DNA from: Mesorhizobium loti
GTDB taxonomy: Bacteria; Pseudomonadota; Alphaproteobacteria; Rhizobiales; Rhizobiaceae
Reading direction: 5' to 3'
NCBI GenBank assembly: GCA_002356515.1
Contig: AP017605.1
Coordinates: 3,100,001 to 3,164,000, forward strand
DNA: 64,000 nucleotides
A program made the position numbers and the translations under genes. The notes beneath the pieces were generated by a model. It saw only the letters and a program-made list of their open reading frames with translations, ran no database searches and was not told the origin of the DNA. Of this stretch, positions 42,222 through 51,654 are shown one piece after another. Position 1 is the stretch's first letter. Every line of letters begins with the position of its first letter.

Positions 42222-42662
42222 TCATCGCGCTGTCTTGTTGAGAGCGGTGACGACCAGCGCGAGAATCACCGCCGCGGCGGCGATTTCCCACACGAAAGCC
42301 TGCTTGTAGAAAGGCGGCGTGGCGAGCTGCGCCTTGCCGGCGAGAGTGTTGGGGTCCGGTGGATTGAGGAAGAAGACGCCGTAGAGATGCGCCGCCGTGA
42401 TCGAAACCAGCAGCACAATGCAGAAGACCAGCGCCACGACCAGCGCTACTGTCACCACACTGCGCACCTTGACGCCCGGCTGGGCCAACGGCAGCAGGTT
42501 GTTGATGAGTCCGGCAAGCACCACGAGACCGCTGCCGACCGCGTACAGGCCGATGGAAAAGGGTTGGAAGATCAGCACCAGCGCCACGACGCCGAGGCCA
42601 ATGATGAAGACCTCGAGGCAGAACGCGCCGGCCCGGCTCATGCCGGAAGAACTGTCGCTCAT
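42222..42662 (-). CDS. Four-segment membrane protein of a sugar ABC operon, function unknown
   Basis: 146 residues with about four hydrophobic segments (LEVFIIGLGVVALVLIF, YAVGSGLVVLAGLINNLL, VVTVALVVALVFCIVLLV, AFVWEIAAAAVILALVV). A conserved-looking loop LNPPDPNTLAGKAQLATPPFY follows segment 3. Its start overlaps the stop of the upstream ATPase gene. It may be an accessory subunit of the importer, as small membrane proteins are in some CUT1 operons. No family is recognised. Confidence 0.75.
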   Translation of the reverse strand: MSDSSSGMSRAGAFCLEVFIIGLGVVALVLIFQPFSIGLYAVGSGLVVLAGLINNLLPLAQPGVKVRSVVTVALVVALVFCIVLLVSITAAHLYGVFFLNPPDPNTLAGKAQLATPPFYKQAFVWEIAAAAVILALVVTALNKTAR

Positions 42663-43747
42663 GACCGCACCGCCTTTCCGGCGCCATCGAAGACATGCGT
42701 TTGCCTGGGATCGGGGCGTAGATTCAGCGCCTCGCCGACCTTGACCCGCTGGCTTCTCGTCACCACGACGCGGATGTCGGCGCCTGCCGCCGTGCGGGCA
42801 TGAATAAGGGTTTCGGCGCCCATGGGCTCGATGAGCTCGGCCCGGGCGGAGATGGTGCCACGGTCCCCCGTATCGGTCGGGGTGAAGGCGCGGGGGCGGA
42901 CACCGATCGTCACCTTGCCGGGCTGCAGGCGCGCGACCGCCGCGTCCGTGCGGATCGCCAGACTAATGCCGGCCACGGTCATGTCCGCCGTGCCATCGGC
43001 GAAGGTCTTGAGGTCGGCCTCGAGAAGATTCATCTGCGGCGTGCCGATGAAGCTCGCCACGAAAGCATTGGCGGGCTTGGCAAATACCTCGTGGGGTGAG
43101 CCGACTTGCTCGATCAGGCCGTCCTTCATGATGGCGATTCGGTTGGCCATGGTGAGCGCTTCGAGCTGGTCATGGGTCACGATCACGGTCGCTTTGGAGA
43201 GGCCCTGCAGCACTTCCTTGATCTGGCCACGCATGGTCTGGCGCAGTTCGACATCGAGACGCGACAAGGGCTCGTCGAAGAGGAAGCAATTGGGGTCGCG
43301 GACGATGGCGCGGGCCATGGCGGCGCGCTGCTTTTCGCCCTCGGATATCTGGTTCGGCAGCCGGTCGAGAACGTGCTCCAAGTGGAGGATCGCGGCGACG
43401 CGGTTGACGCGGGCAGTCCGCTCAGCCCCGGAAATGCCGTCGTGATAGAGCGGGAAGGCGATGTTCTCGGCGATCGATGCCGACGGGTAGAGCGCGTAGA
43501 ACTGGAACACCATGGCGATGTCGCGCTTTTCGGGCGGCAGGTTGTTCATCACCTTGCCGGCGACGACGACCTCGCCGTCAGTGACGCGTTCCAGCCCGGC
43601 GATGACGCGCAAGGTCGTCGTCTTGCCACAGCCGGACGGGCCGAGAAGGCAGACGACCTCACCGGCGGCTACCGACAGGTCAACGTCCTTGACCGCGGTG
43701 AAGGAGCCGAAGCGTTTGGTGACTTTGCGGAGTTCGATGGTTGACAT
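42659..43747 (-). CDS. CUT1 ABC transporter ATPase with degenerate signature
   Basis: 362 residues. Walker A GPSGCGKT (36-43), Walker B FLFDE (155-159) and the switch His H192 (VTHDQLEA) are intact. The signature, however, reads ISEGE (134-138) instead of LSGGQ. A MalK-type C-terminal domain follows. It is probably the catalytic partner of the 47313-48425 ATPase, whose signature is normal but whose switch His is lost. It is packed between the permease and small membrane protein genes. Confidence 0.92.
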   Translation of the reverse strand: MSTIELRKVTKRFGSFTAVKDVDLSVAAGEVVCLLGPSGCGKTTTLRVIAGLERVTDGEVVVAGKVMNNLPPEKRDIAMVFQFYALYPSASIAENIAFPLYHDGISGAERTARVNRVAAILHLEHVLDRLPNQISEGEKQRAAMARAIVRDPNCFLFDEPLSRLDVELRQTMRGQIKEVLQGLSKATVIVTHDQLEALTMANRIAIMKDGLIEQVGSPHEVFAKPANAFVASFIGTPQMNLLEADLKTFADGTADMTVAGISLAIRTDAAVARLQPGKVTIGVRPRAFTPTDTGDRGTISARAELIEPMGAETLIHARTAAGADIRVVVTRSQRVKVGEALNLRPDPRQTHVFDGAGKAVRS

Positions 43748-43748
43748 C

Positions 43749-44687
43749 TCAGCGCTTCACCGTGCCGAAGGTAACGCCGCGCAACAGATGGTTTTGCAAG
43801 AAGAAGGTGACTAGGAAGACTGGAACAAGGAACAGGGTTTCGATGGCGGCAAGCAAAGTCCAGTCGGTGCCGCGTCCACCCGACGACACGGCCTGGTTCA
43901 TGGCGACCGGGACCGTCCTCGTGTCGGGCCCCGAGAGCAACAGGGCGAAGAGGAACTCGTTCCAGGTGAGGATCAGGCCGAACACGAACGTGGCGGCGAG
44001 CCCGGCAATGACCTGGGGCAGGCAAATCTTGAAGAACACCCGCATTCCGGACGATCCGTCGATGCGGGCGGCATCCTCGACGTCTGGCGACAATTCATCG
44101 AAGAAGCTCTTCATCATCCAGATGGTGAAGGCCAGGTTGAAGGCGGTGTAGAGCATGATGATGCCGAGATACGAGCCCGACAGGCCCACCACGCGGAACA
44201 TCAGGATCACCGGAATGATCACCACAATCGCCGGCAGCATGCGCGTGGTCAGGATGATGAACAGGTAGGTGTCATTGCCTTTCAGCGGATAGCGCGAGAA
44301 GCCGAAGGCCGCCAGGGTGCCGATGACCAGCGCCAGCAGCACCGACGCCGAGGCGATGAAGATCGAGTTGAAGAAATAACGGTCGAATCCTGTCGCTTCC
44401 GGGGCACCGTCCGGCGTCATCGAGCGGGAAAAGACGGACCCAAAATTTTCGAGCGTTGGCTTGAACACAAAATGGTCCGGAATCAAGCCGAACAGCGACG
44501 TGGGCGACAGCGTCGGAGGCACCAGGAGCGCGTCGCCCTGCGGTTTGAAGGCGGTGAATATGATGAACAGCACCGGCAGAAAATAGATAAAAGCGACGAC
44601 GGCCACGGCGAGCGTCCGCCCCCAGCCGGCCTCGTCTACTCCGCTGGCCCTGCGGAAGCCGAGCTTTCCCAATATCGATTCGGCCAC
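43749..44687 (-). CDS. CUT1 sugar ABC transporter permease (MalG type)
   Basis: 312 residues, GTG start at 44687. Six membrane segments, with the coupling loop ELSPDVEDAARIDGSSGMRVFFKICLPQVIAG near residue 200. A large first periplasmic loop (about 45-100) carries SLFGLIPDHFVFKPTLENF. It begins 3 bp after the upstream permease stop. With the MalF-type partner it makes the channel of the importer. Confidence 0.93.
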   Translation of the reverse strand: MAESILGKLGFRRASGVDEAGWGRTLAVAVVAFIYFLPVLFIIFTAFKPQGDALLVPPTLSPTSLFGLIPDHFVFKPTLENFGSVFSRSMTPDGAPEATGFDRYFFNSIFIASASVLLALVIGTLAAFGFSRYPLKGNDTYLFIILTTRMLPAIVVIIPVILMFRVVGLSGSYLGIIMLYTAFNLAFTIWMMKSFFDELSPDVEDAARIDGSSGMRVFFKICLPQVIAGLAATFVFGLILTWNEFLFALLLSGPDTRTVPVAMNQAVSSGGRGTDWTLLAAIETLFLVPVFLVTFFLQNHLLRGVTFGTVKR

Positions 44688-44690
44688 GGG

Positions 44691-45752
44691 TTATGCTCCC
44701 TGCGTACGGCGGTTTGCGAGGTACAGGTAGAGGTTGGTGAGAACGATCACCATGAACAGCATCAGATAGGAGATCGCCGCGCCCTCACTCGTCTTGTTCT
44801 GCTCGTTGGCGATGCGGATCAAGTGATAGGAGATCGTCAGTGTGTCGTTGCCGCCCTTGGTGAGGAGGATGACGAGATCCGCCAGCTTGAATGCCTCGAT
44901 AGTGCGGAAGAGAAGGGCCAACATCAGAAGGCCGCGGATGTAGGGGAAGGTGATCATCCAGAATTGCCGCCAGCTGGAAATACGGTCGATGGCAGCGGCC
45001 TCGTAAAGGTATTTCGGCACCGAGACGAGGCCCGCCAGCACAAGGAGCATGACGAAGGGCGACCACATCCATGCGTCGGCGAAAACGATTCCCGCCACGG
45101 CACCGACTTTGTTGCTCATCAGGATGAACTGGTTGCCGGAGATGGAATTGATGACGTAGCTGAGAATCCCGAATGTCGGGTCATAGTAGTAGGTGAAGAA
45201 CACGCCAGAGGCGACAACCGAAAGCATCATCGGTGTCAGCACCAGGATCAACAAATACTTGCGCAGCGGAAATTGCTTGGCGAACAGGATGGCCAGCAGA
45301 AAGCCGACGATCATCTGCGCGGAGACGGTGAACACGACGAACATGGCGGTATTGATCAGCGCGCCCCAAGTCGCGTGAGCAGCCAGATCGTTGGTAAGGA
45401 TCCGGGTGTAGTTCCCGAGTCCGACGAAGCGGATCGTCTGCTGGTTTGCCTGGTAGGCGAAGAACGAAAGGCCCAGCGACCACAGCAGGGGGAAGATATT
45501 CATCACAAACAGAACGGCGATTGCCGGAGCGACCAGCAAGGCGCCGAAGTAGTGGCGGCGATACGCGTTGACGGTAAATGCGGCCGCGACCAACGCCGCC
45601 GTGGCGCCCACCACCCAGAAGGAGACAGCCGCCGGCAAGCCCGCCATTGATATGGCCGACACGACGACAGCGACAGCGATGGCGAGTTTCCAGTTGTGGG
45701 CAACAACCGTGGTAAGGCGTGGTGTCAGCAGCGTGCTTGAAACAGCGGTCAT
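44691..45752 (-). CDS. CUT1 sugar ABC transporter permease (MalF type)
   Basis: 353 residues, ATG at 45752. There are two extra N-terminal membrane segments (about 20-50), then the six-segment core. The coupling loop VPKYLYEAAAIDRISSWRQFWMITFPYIRG is near residue 250. It lies 80 bp after the binding-protein gene, with an intervening hairpin. It pairs with the 43749-44687 product. Confidence 0.93.
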   Translation of the reverse strand: MTAVSSTLLTPRLTTVVAHNWKLAIAVAVVVSAISMAGLPAAVSFWVVGATAALVAAAFTVNAYRRHYFGALLVAPAIAVLFVMNIFPLLWSLGLSFFAYQANQQTIRFVGLGNYTRILTNDLAAHATWGALINTAMFVVFTVSAQMIVGFLLAILFAKQFPLRKYLLILVLTPMMLSVVASGVFFTYYYDPTFGILSYVINSISGNQFILMSNKVGAVAGIVFADAWMWSPFVMLLVLAGLVSVPKYLYEAAAIDRISSWRQFWMITFPYIRGLLMLALLFRTIEAFKLADLVILLTKGGNDTLTISYHLIRIANEQNKTSEGAAISYLMLFMVIVLTNLYLYLANRRTQGA

Positions 45753-45790
45753 GGGAGTCCGAAATATGGAGCGCCTGACGTGGCAATGAC

Positions 45791-45814
45791 GGGAAGCGGC
45801 TTTTGCCCGCTCCC
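45791..45814 (-). terminator. Stem-loop after the CUT1 binding-protein gene
   Basis: On the transcribed strand GGGAGCGG pairs with CCGCTTCCC with one bulged T, around a GCAAAAG loop. It lies 18 bp after the binding-protein stop and 38 bp before the permease start. No T-run follows, so it is a stabilising or attenuating hairpin. Confidence 0.5.
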
Positions 45815-45832
45815 CGCAGCTATGTCGGAAGG

Positions 45833-47266
45833 TTACTGGATAAGGCCAGCGTTCTTCAGAAGGTCCTCCTGGAACTTGGCGATGTTATCCAGGGTGGTCT
45901 TGGCGTCCTGCTTGCCAGTGATGGCCAGGTCGTACTGGTCCTGCTGCTGGGTGAGCAGTTCGAAGAACTGCGGCACGTGCCACATGTCCTTCTGCCAGTC
46001 GAGCGAGTTCGCCCAGGCGCGGTCCCACGGACGATATGTCACATACTTCGGATCGCTGTAGACCGACTTGATCGCGGACTGGCCGCCGCCGGCGGCGAAC
46101 TGGTTCTGGATGTCAGGCGAGAGCCACCACTTCACGAAGCCCACCGCTTCCTTGATTTGCTCAGGCGTCGTCCAGGTGGTGAGAACGAAAGGCTGTCCGC
46201 CGATCTGTGACGTACGATTCACCTTGCCGTCGGGACCGCGCAGGCCTGGCGCCAATCCGAACACCAGCTTGTCGGCAACCTTCGACGTCTTGGGATCGAG
46301 CGAGGCTTCGGCGAGACCGATCCAGTCGATGTTCATGGCCACCTTGCCTTCACGGAACAACTGGTCCGAGACGAAGATGTCCATGGTGCCGGTCTTGACC
46401 ACCGGCGGCATGAACTTCAGCAATTTGAGGAAATGCTCCATGCCCTCGATGGACTTCGGGGAGTTTACAACGCCTTCGGCATGTCCGGTCGGGGCCTTGG
46501 TTTCATCCCAGATGCCGCCGCCATGCTGCCAGACGAACGAGTGGACCGAGCTCGTCGAGAAGTCGTAGCCTTTGCCTGCCTGATAGGCGATGCCGTAGAA
46601 ATCGTCATCCAGCACCTGGCCGGCGAGCTTGTCGCCCTTCTTGCGCTGGAAGAATTCGCCAACATGCTCGAACGTGTTCCAGTCCATGGCGTCGATTTCT
46701 TCGCCGGTGCAGGGCAGCTTCTCATTGTACTTCGCCTTGAAGGCGGCCTGCTCGTCGGCGTTGCAGAGCACGTCCTTGCGGCCGTAGGTGACCAGCACGT
46801 CCGGGAACTGCGGGAAGCCGTAGTAGTTCGGCGTGCTGTTGGGATAGGTCGAATAGGCGTTGAGCACGGCGGGATGCATCGACTCCATCGTCGCCTTGAG
46901 TTCCGGGTCGGCATCGATGAGATCGTTGATCTTGCGGAAGTAGCCGCCTTCGACGAAGGCGCCCAGCCATTGCGAGTCCGACACGATGAAGTTGTACTTC
47001 TTTTCGCCCGAGGTCAACGAGGCGTTGACGCGGGTGTAGAAATCCGGCCACGGAATGAAATCGACATCGAGCTTCACGGTATTGCCAGACTTGGGCTTGT
47101 ACTGCTCGTCGAAGAACTTCTTCATAATGCGGGTCGGGGGCCAATCCGGCACCGCCATCGTCAACGTCACTTCTTCGGCAGAGGCATAGGTCACGCCTCC
47201 CACCAGTAGCGTGGCAGCGAAGCTTGCGGCTGTCGCTAGCCCTTTCACTTTGGTCATCGCCGGCAT
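45833..47266 (-). CDS. CUT1 sugar ABC transporter, periplasmic binding protein
   Basis: 477 residues. The signal peptide ends near GVTYASAEE, followed by a large type II binding-protein fold. NFIVSDSQWLGAFVEGGYF, NYYGFPQFPDVLVTYGRKDVL, SFVWQHGGGIWD and GGQPFVLTTWT mark the extracellular solute-binding protein 1 family. GGGAGG lies 9 bases upstream of the ATG at 47266; an ATG three codons in is an alternative. The ligand is unknown, but shared operators hint at the carbohydrate handled by the 27-35 kb cluster. Confidence 0.92.
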   Translation of the reverse strand: MPAMTKVKGLATAASFAATLLVGGVTYASAEEVTLTMAVPDWPPTRIMKKFFDEQYKPKSGNTVKLDVDFIPWPDFYTRVNASLTSGEKKYNFIVSDSQWLGAFVEGGYFRKINDLIDADPELKATMESMHPAVLNAYSTYPNSTPNYYGFPQFPDVLVTYGRKDVLCNADEQAAFKAKYNEKLPCTGEEIDAMDWNTFEHVGEFFQRKKGDKLAGQVLDDDFYGIAYQAGKGYDFSTSSVHSFVWQHGGGIWDETKAPTGHAEGVVNSPKSIEGMEHFLKLLKFMPPVVKTGTMDIFVSDQLFREGKVAMNIDWIGLAEASLDPKTSKVADKLVFGLAPGLRGPDGKVNRTSQIGGQPFVLTTWTTPEQIKEAVGFVKWWLSPDIQNQFAAGGGQSAIKSVYSDPKYVTYRPWDRAWANSLDWQKDMWHVPQFFELLTQQQDQYDLAITGKQDAKTTLDNIAKFQEDLLKNAGLIQ

Positions 47267-47312
47267 TCACGTTTCCTCCCTTGGTTAACCGGATTGCTTC
47301 TCGCCGTTCGCG

Positions 47313-48425
47313 TCAGGTCATTGCCTGGCCGCTCGCGGCGCGGAAGACGTGGATTTTCCTGTTATCGATGGCGATCGATGCCGAATCGCCGGTCCTGATG
47401 CTGGCGGCGATCGCTTCCGGCAGCACCATGCGCAACATCTCGCCGCCGGCCACGACCGAGACGATCGTGATGTCGCCGAGCGGTTCGACCAGATGCACCT
47501 TCGAGGCAACCCCGGCTTCGCCCTTGGCGGCGAGCCGAATGTCGCTCGGGCGAATGCCGATCAGCGCGGCCTCGCCGGCATCGGCAGTCTTTGGCGCCGT
47601 CGCCGGAACCAGAGTCCCAAGCGGCGTGTCGAAAGACCTGGTGTCGGCGCGCACCGAGGCCGTGAACAGATTCATGTGCGGCGAGCCGATCTTGCTGGCG
47701 ACATAGGTATGGATCGGCTGCTCGTAAAGCTCGTCCGGCGTGCCGATCTGGACGATGCCGCCATCGCGCATGACGGCGATCGCCTCGCCCATCGAGAGAG
47801 CCTCGAGCTCGTCGGGCGTGGCATAGATCACGGTCATGCCGAACTGGCGGTGCAGCCGCTTCAGCTCGGCGCGCGTCTCGTGCCGAAGCTTGGCGTCGAG
47901 ATTGGTGAGCGGCTCATCGAGGAGAAGAATCTTTGGCCGGCGGATCAGGGAGCGGCCGAGCGCGACGCGCTGCTGCTCTCCGCCGGACAGCGTTGCCGGC
48001 TTGGCCTTCAGGCGGTGTGTCAGTTTCAGGATCTCGGCGGTCTCTTTCACCCGCTTGTCGATCTCGGCGCGCGCGGCTTTCTCCTCGCGCAGCGGATAGG
48101 CGAGATTGTCATAGACCGTGAGGTGGGGGTAAAGCGCGAAAGACTGGAAGACCATCGAGATGCCGCGGCCGGCGATCGGCGCATGGGTCATGTCGCGGCC
48201 GCCTATCTCAAGCGTGCCGGAGTCGGCCTGGACGAGGCCGGCGATAGTGCGCAGCGTCGTCGTCTTGCCAACCGAGCTCGGCCCGAAGAGTACGAAGAAG
48301 CGGCCTTCGTCGACGGAGAAGCTCAGGTCGTTGATGGCACGCACGGATCCATAGGCCTTGCTGAGCCCATCGAGGCGCAGCGCAATCCCCTTGCCGGCAC
48401 TGGCGCGAGGCGACGTCTGCGTCAC
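47313..48425 (-). CDS. CUT1 ABC transporter ATPase lacking the switch histidine
   Basis: 370 residues, first gene of the importer operon. Walker A GPSSVGKT (48-55), signature LSGGE (146-150) and Walker B LLLDE (167-171) are normal. The H-loop reads YATPDELEA, so the switch His is Pro204. A C-terminal regulatory domain follows. It is likely half of a heterodimer with the 42659-43747 ATPase. A FadR-type operator lies 108 bp upstream of its start over the predicted promoter. Confidence 0.92.
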   Translation of the reverse strand: MTQTSPRASAGKGIALRLDGLSKAYGSVRAINDLSFSVDEGRFFVLFGPSSVGKTTTLRTIAGLVQADSGTLEIGGRDMTHAPIAGRGISMVFQSFALYPHLTVYDNLAYPLREEKAARAEIDKRVKETAEILKLTHRLKAKPATLSGGEQQRVALGRSLIRRPKILLLDEPLTNLDAKLRHETRAELKRLHRQFGMTVIYATPDELEALSMGEAIAVMRDGGIVQIGTPDELYEQPIHTYVASKIGSPHMNLFTASVRADTRSFDTPLGTLVPATAPKTADAGEAALIGIRPSDIRLAAKGEAGVASKVHLVEPLGDITIVSVVAGGEMLRMVLPEAIAASIRTGDSASIAIDNRKIHVFRAASGQAMT

Positions 48426-48863
48426 GATGCGCCACCTCGTGCGGACGGAACACGTGACATCCGTATGATCCTCCTCGCCCTACCGAAATGGACTGCGGCT
48501 GTCATTCCCGATCCGCCTTTTCTTTCCTAATCTGGTATTACCAATCTAAGATGCCCGTCAAGCGCTTTCTTGAAATTCGCCGTCACCAAAATAAGCTGAA
48601 TACGTCCGCTATATGTTCGTATTTCCTTCATTTTTGGCAGTTCTCCACCTTCATCCCGTTCGCAAAACGCCAATCCCCAAAATTATTGAAATCGCCGACC
48701 TTCAAATCTGGTCGAACCAGATTCGCTCCGAGCTACCGCGGCTACCGCCCCGGATTGCCCTCGACGACCCCCCAATCGGTCCGCATCGGGAGAAGTCTCA
48801 TATCCTGCATCCGCCTTCGTCCAGCCCTCCTCCATGCCCAACTCACGCCGCCACCGCCGCTGG
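48426..48863. promoter_or_regulatory. 438 bp gap with two FadR-type operators
   Basis: TCTGGTATTACCAA (48531-48544; dyad TGGTATTACCA at 48533-48543) overlaps a leftward promoter. The promoter is TTGACG then, 15 bp on, TAATAC, both read on the minus strand. A second, perfect dyad AATCTGGT (48705-48712) / ACCAGATT (48716-48723) lies 170 bp further right. No convincing gene is present. The GC content is lower than in the flanks. Confidence 0.65.
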
Positions 48864-49523
48864 TCAGGATGGCGTCCGGAGTCGCGCCTGCCGCACCAGC
48901 GCTGAGGCCGCCCACTGGGCGACGGCCAGGGTCTTGCCGCTGTCCAGGCCCCAGATGTCCTTGAGCACGATCAGCACTTCGACGCCGAAGACCAGCGACA
49001 GCGCCTGCGCAAGGCGTTTGAACTCACGCGGCGGCAATTGGCCCTTGAGCGGCGCGATCGCTTGCTGCAGCAGATCGACACGATGACCGCGCGTGAAGGC
49101 AGGTTCGCCGCCCAGCGTGCCGGCCTGGCGTTGCGCCCATTGATCGAGCGACAGCTTCAGCGCCGCCTTGAACGTTGCCTCAAAAGCCTCGATCCGCGGC
49201 ATGGCCGTGTCGAACAGCTCCGCGACCCGGCGCTCGGCATCCGCCGAGGTCGATTGCCAGGTCAGGATCGGACCAAGTCCCTCGTCGACGACGGCCTGCA
49301 CCAGCGCCGCCTGGCTGGGGAAATAGCGGTAGGCGGTGGCGCGGGAGACTTGCGCGGCTTCCGCCACCTCGCTGACCGACGGCGTGACGCCGGCCTGCAT
49401 CAGCAGTGTCGCCGTCTCCAGCATCAGCCGTTTTGTCCGCGCCCGGGGTCCGCGCTCGGCGGCCTCGCCGCTTCTCCGCTCGGTGTCGCCGCTTGCAGCG
49501 GGTCGTTGACGTGAGACATCCAT
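48864..49523 (-). CDS. TetR-family regulator
   Basis: 219 residues from the ATG at 49523. A basic disordered start precedes the helix-turn-helix ATLLMQAGVTPSVSEVAEAAQVSRATAYRYFPSQAALV (about 40-76). It is divergent from the Tm-1-like gene at 49576 with only 52 bp between, filled by nested dyads. It probably represses that operon and itself. The ligand is unknown. Confidence 0.87.
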   Translation of the reverse strand: MDVSRQRPAASGDTERRSGEAAERGPRARTKRLMLETATLLMQAGVTPSVSEVAEAAQVSRATAYRYFPSQAALVQAVVDEGLGPILTWQSTSADAERRVAELFDTAMPRIEAFEATFKAALKLSLDQWAQRQAGTLGGEPAFTRGHRVDLLQQAIAPLKGQLPPREFKRLAQALSLVFGVEVLIVLKDIWGLDSGKTLAVAQWAASALVRQARLRTPS

Positions 49524-49546
49524 ATCAATATGATACGCGCGTCTCA
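49512..49546. promoter_or_regulatory. Nested dyad, probable TetR operator
   Basis: TGAGAC (49512-49517) and GTCTCA (49541-49546) enclose CATAT (49521-49525) and ATATG (49528-49532). It overlaps the regulator's start codon and lies 30 bp before the Tm-1-like gene. Confidence 0.5.
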
Positions 49547-49575
49547 AAAATTTGCAATGACCTTGGAAGGCGCCA

Positions 49576-50772
49576 ATGAAGCGCATCTATGTGGTGGGCA
49601 CCGCGGACACCAAGGGTGAGGAGCTCGCCTTCCTGGCCGATGTGATTGCCGCCACGGGTGCCGATGTTTGCCGCGTCGATGTCGGAACGCGCGACGCAAC
49701 CGTCTCCGTCGACGTCACAGCGAAGGAAGTCGCCGGCCATCACCCAGACGGCAGCACAGCCGTGCTCGGCGGCAACGACCGGGGTGCCGCGGTCGCAGCC
49801 ATGAGCGTCGCCTTCAGCCGCTTCGTCCAGTCGCGAAACGACATCGCCGCCATGATCGGCATTGGCGGTGGCGGCGGCACGTCGATCATCACATCGGGCA
49901 TGCGCGCTTTGCCGCTCGGCCTACCGAAGATCATGGTCTCGACGCTCGCCTCCGGAGATACCGCTCCCTATGTCGATGTCTCGGACATCATCATGATGCC
50001 GTCGGTGACCGACATGGCCGGGCTGAACCGGCTCTCCCGCGTCGTGCTGCACAATGCCGCCCAGGCGATAGCGGGCATGGCGGCGAGCCCAGCGCCGGCG
50101 CCTGACGGCAAGCCGTCGATCGGGCTGACCATGTTCGGCGTCACCACGCCTTGTGTGACGGCCATCGCCGACCAGCTTCGCTTGACCTACGACTGCATGG
50201 TCTTCCACGCCACCGGCACTGGCGGCCGCAGCATGGAAAAACTGGCCGACAGCGGCCTGCTGTCCGGCGTCATCGACATCACCACGACCGAGGTCTGCGA
50301 CCTCTTGTTCGGCGGCGTGCTGCCGGCAACGCAAGATCGCTTCGGCGCGATCGCCCGCACCGGCCTGCCTTATGTCGGCTCGGTCGGCGCGCTCGACATG
50401 GTCAATTTCTGGGCGCCGTCGGCTATTCCCGAAAGGTATCGAGGAAGACTGTTCTACGAGCACAATCCCAACGTCACGCTGATGCGCACGACGGCGCAGG
50501 AATGCCGCACGATCGGCGAATGGATCGGCGCCAGGCTCGCCCTCTGCGAGGGGCCGGTGCATTTTCTCATTCCGGAAAAGGGTGTCTCGGCGCTCGACAT
50601 CGAGGGCGGCGCCTTCTTCGACCCGGAGGCCGATGCCGTGCTGTTCGAAGCCATCGAGCGGACCATCAAGCCGAATGCCAATCGTCGCGTCACGCGCTTG
50701 CCGCTGCACATCAACGACCCTGAATTCGCCACGGCGGCAACCGCCGCCTTCCTCGACATAGCCAGACACTGA
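49576..50772 (+). CDS. Tm-1-like ATP-binding domain protein (UPF0261)
   Basis: 398 residues, ATG with GGAAGG upstream. The start [23 protein letters not shown] and the glycine loop [19 protein letters not shown] are typical of the Tm-1-like N-terminal domain. The second half has [26 protein letters not shown] and [16 protein letters not shown]. Family members bind ATP in two Rossmann-like domains, but no bacterial reaction is established. It is always close to a PEP-hydrolase-family TIM barrel, as here (11 bp gap). Confidence 0.9.
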   Translation: MKRIYVVGTADTKGEELAFLADVIAATGADVCRVDVGTRDATVSVDVTAKEVAGHHPDGSTAVLGGNDRGAAVAAMSVAFSRFVQSRNDIAAMIGIGGGGGTSIITSGMRALPLGLPKIMVSTLASGDTAPYVDVSDIIMMPSVTDMAGLNRLSRVVLHNAAQAIAGMAASPAPAPDGKPSIGLTMFGVTTPCVTAIADQLRLTYDCMVFHATGTGGRSMEKLADSGLLSGVIDITTTEVCDLLFGGVLPATQDRFGAIARTGLPYVGSVGALDMVNFWAPSAIPERYRGRLFYEHNPNVTLMRTTAQECRTIGEWIGARLALCEGPVHFLIPEKGVSALDIEGGAFFDPEADAVLFEAIERTIKPNANRRVTRLPLHINDPEFATAATAAFLDIARH

Positions 50773-50783
50773 GGTTCAAAAAA

Positions 50784-51650
50784 ATGCCCGCCATACCGCG
50801 CAAGGACATACTCAAGAAATTCAGGGGAATGATCGACAAGGGCGTGCCGATCGTCGGCGGCGGTGCCGGCACCGGCCTGTCGGCCAAGGCCGAGGAGGCC
50901 GGCGGCATCGACCTGATCATCATCTACAATTCCGGCCGCTACCGCATGGCCGGGCGCGGCTCGGCCGCCGGCCTGCTCGCCTATGGCAATGCCAACGAGA
51001 TCGTCAAGGAAATGGCCTATGAGGTGCTGCCGGTGGTCAGGCACACGCCTGTGCTGGCCGGCGTCAACGGCACAGACCCGTTCGTCATCATGCCGCTGCT
51101 TCTGGCAGAGCTGAAGACGATGGGCTTTTCCGGCGTGCAGAATTTCCCGACCATCGGCCTGTTCGACGGCACCATGCGGCAGAGTTTCGAAGAGACCGGC
51201 ATGGGCTTCGGGCTCGAGGTCGACATGATCGCCGAAGCGCACAAGCTCGATCTGCTCACCACCCCCTATGTCTTCAATCCCGACGAGGCGCGCGCCATGA
51301 CCAAGGCCGGCGCCGACATCGTCGTCGCCCATATGGGCGTGACGACAGGCGGCTCGATCGGCGCCACCTCGGCCAAGTCGCTCGACGACTGCGTGGTTGC
51401 GATCGACGCCATCGTCGAGGCCGCCCGCTCGGTGCGCAAGGACGTCATCCTGCTTTGCCATGGCGGGCCGATCTCCATGCCGGATGATGCCCGTTACATT
51501 CTGTCTCGCGCCAAGGGCCTCCACGGCTTCTATGGCGCGAGCTCGATGGAACGGCTGCCGGCGGAAGCGGCGATCGCCAGGCAGACGGCCGATTTCAAGG
51601 CGGTGACGCTCGGTGGTGAGAAGACCAAGCCAAAGAAAAAGAAGGGATGA
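50784..51650 (+). CDS. PEP-hydrolase-family TIM-barrel protein (PF09370 type)
   Basis: 288 residues. Glycine-rich start [41 protein letters not shown], then [24 protein letters not shown] and HMGVTTGG; the end is Lys-rich (TKPKKKKG). It shares the fold of PEP mutase/isocitrate-lyase-like or signal-transduction TIM barrels. The substrate is unknown. It is the constant partner of Tm-1-like proteins. It is followed by a cupin gene after 4 bp. Confidence 0.88.
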   Translation: MPAIPRKDILKKFRGMIDKGVPIVGGGAGTGLSAKAEEAGGIDLIIIYNSGRYRMAGRGSAAGLLAYGNANEIVKEMAYEVLPVVRHTPVLAGVNGTDPFVIMPLLLAELKTMGFSGVQNFPTIGLFDGTMRQSFEETGMGFGLEVDMIAEAHKLDLLTTPYVFNPDEARAMTKAGADIVVAHMGVTTGGSIGATSAKSLDDCVVAIDAIVEAARSVRKDVILLCHGGPISMPDDARYILSRAKGLHGFYGASSMERLPAEAAIARQTADFKAVTLGGEKTKPKKKKG

Positions 51651-51654
51651 GACC

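Noticed and set aside
44472..45650. 392-codon plus-strand frame
   Set aside because: Antisense of the two CUT1 permease genes.
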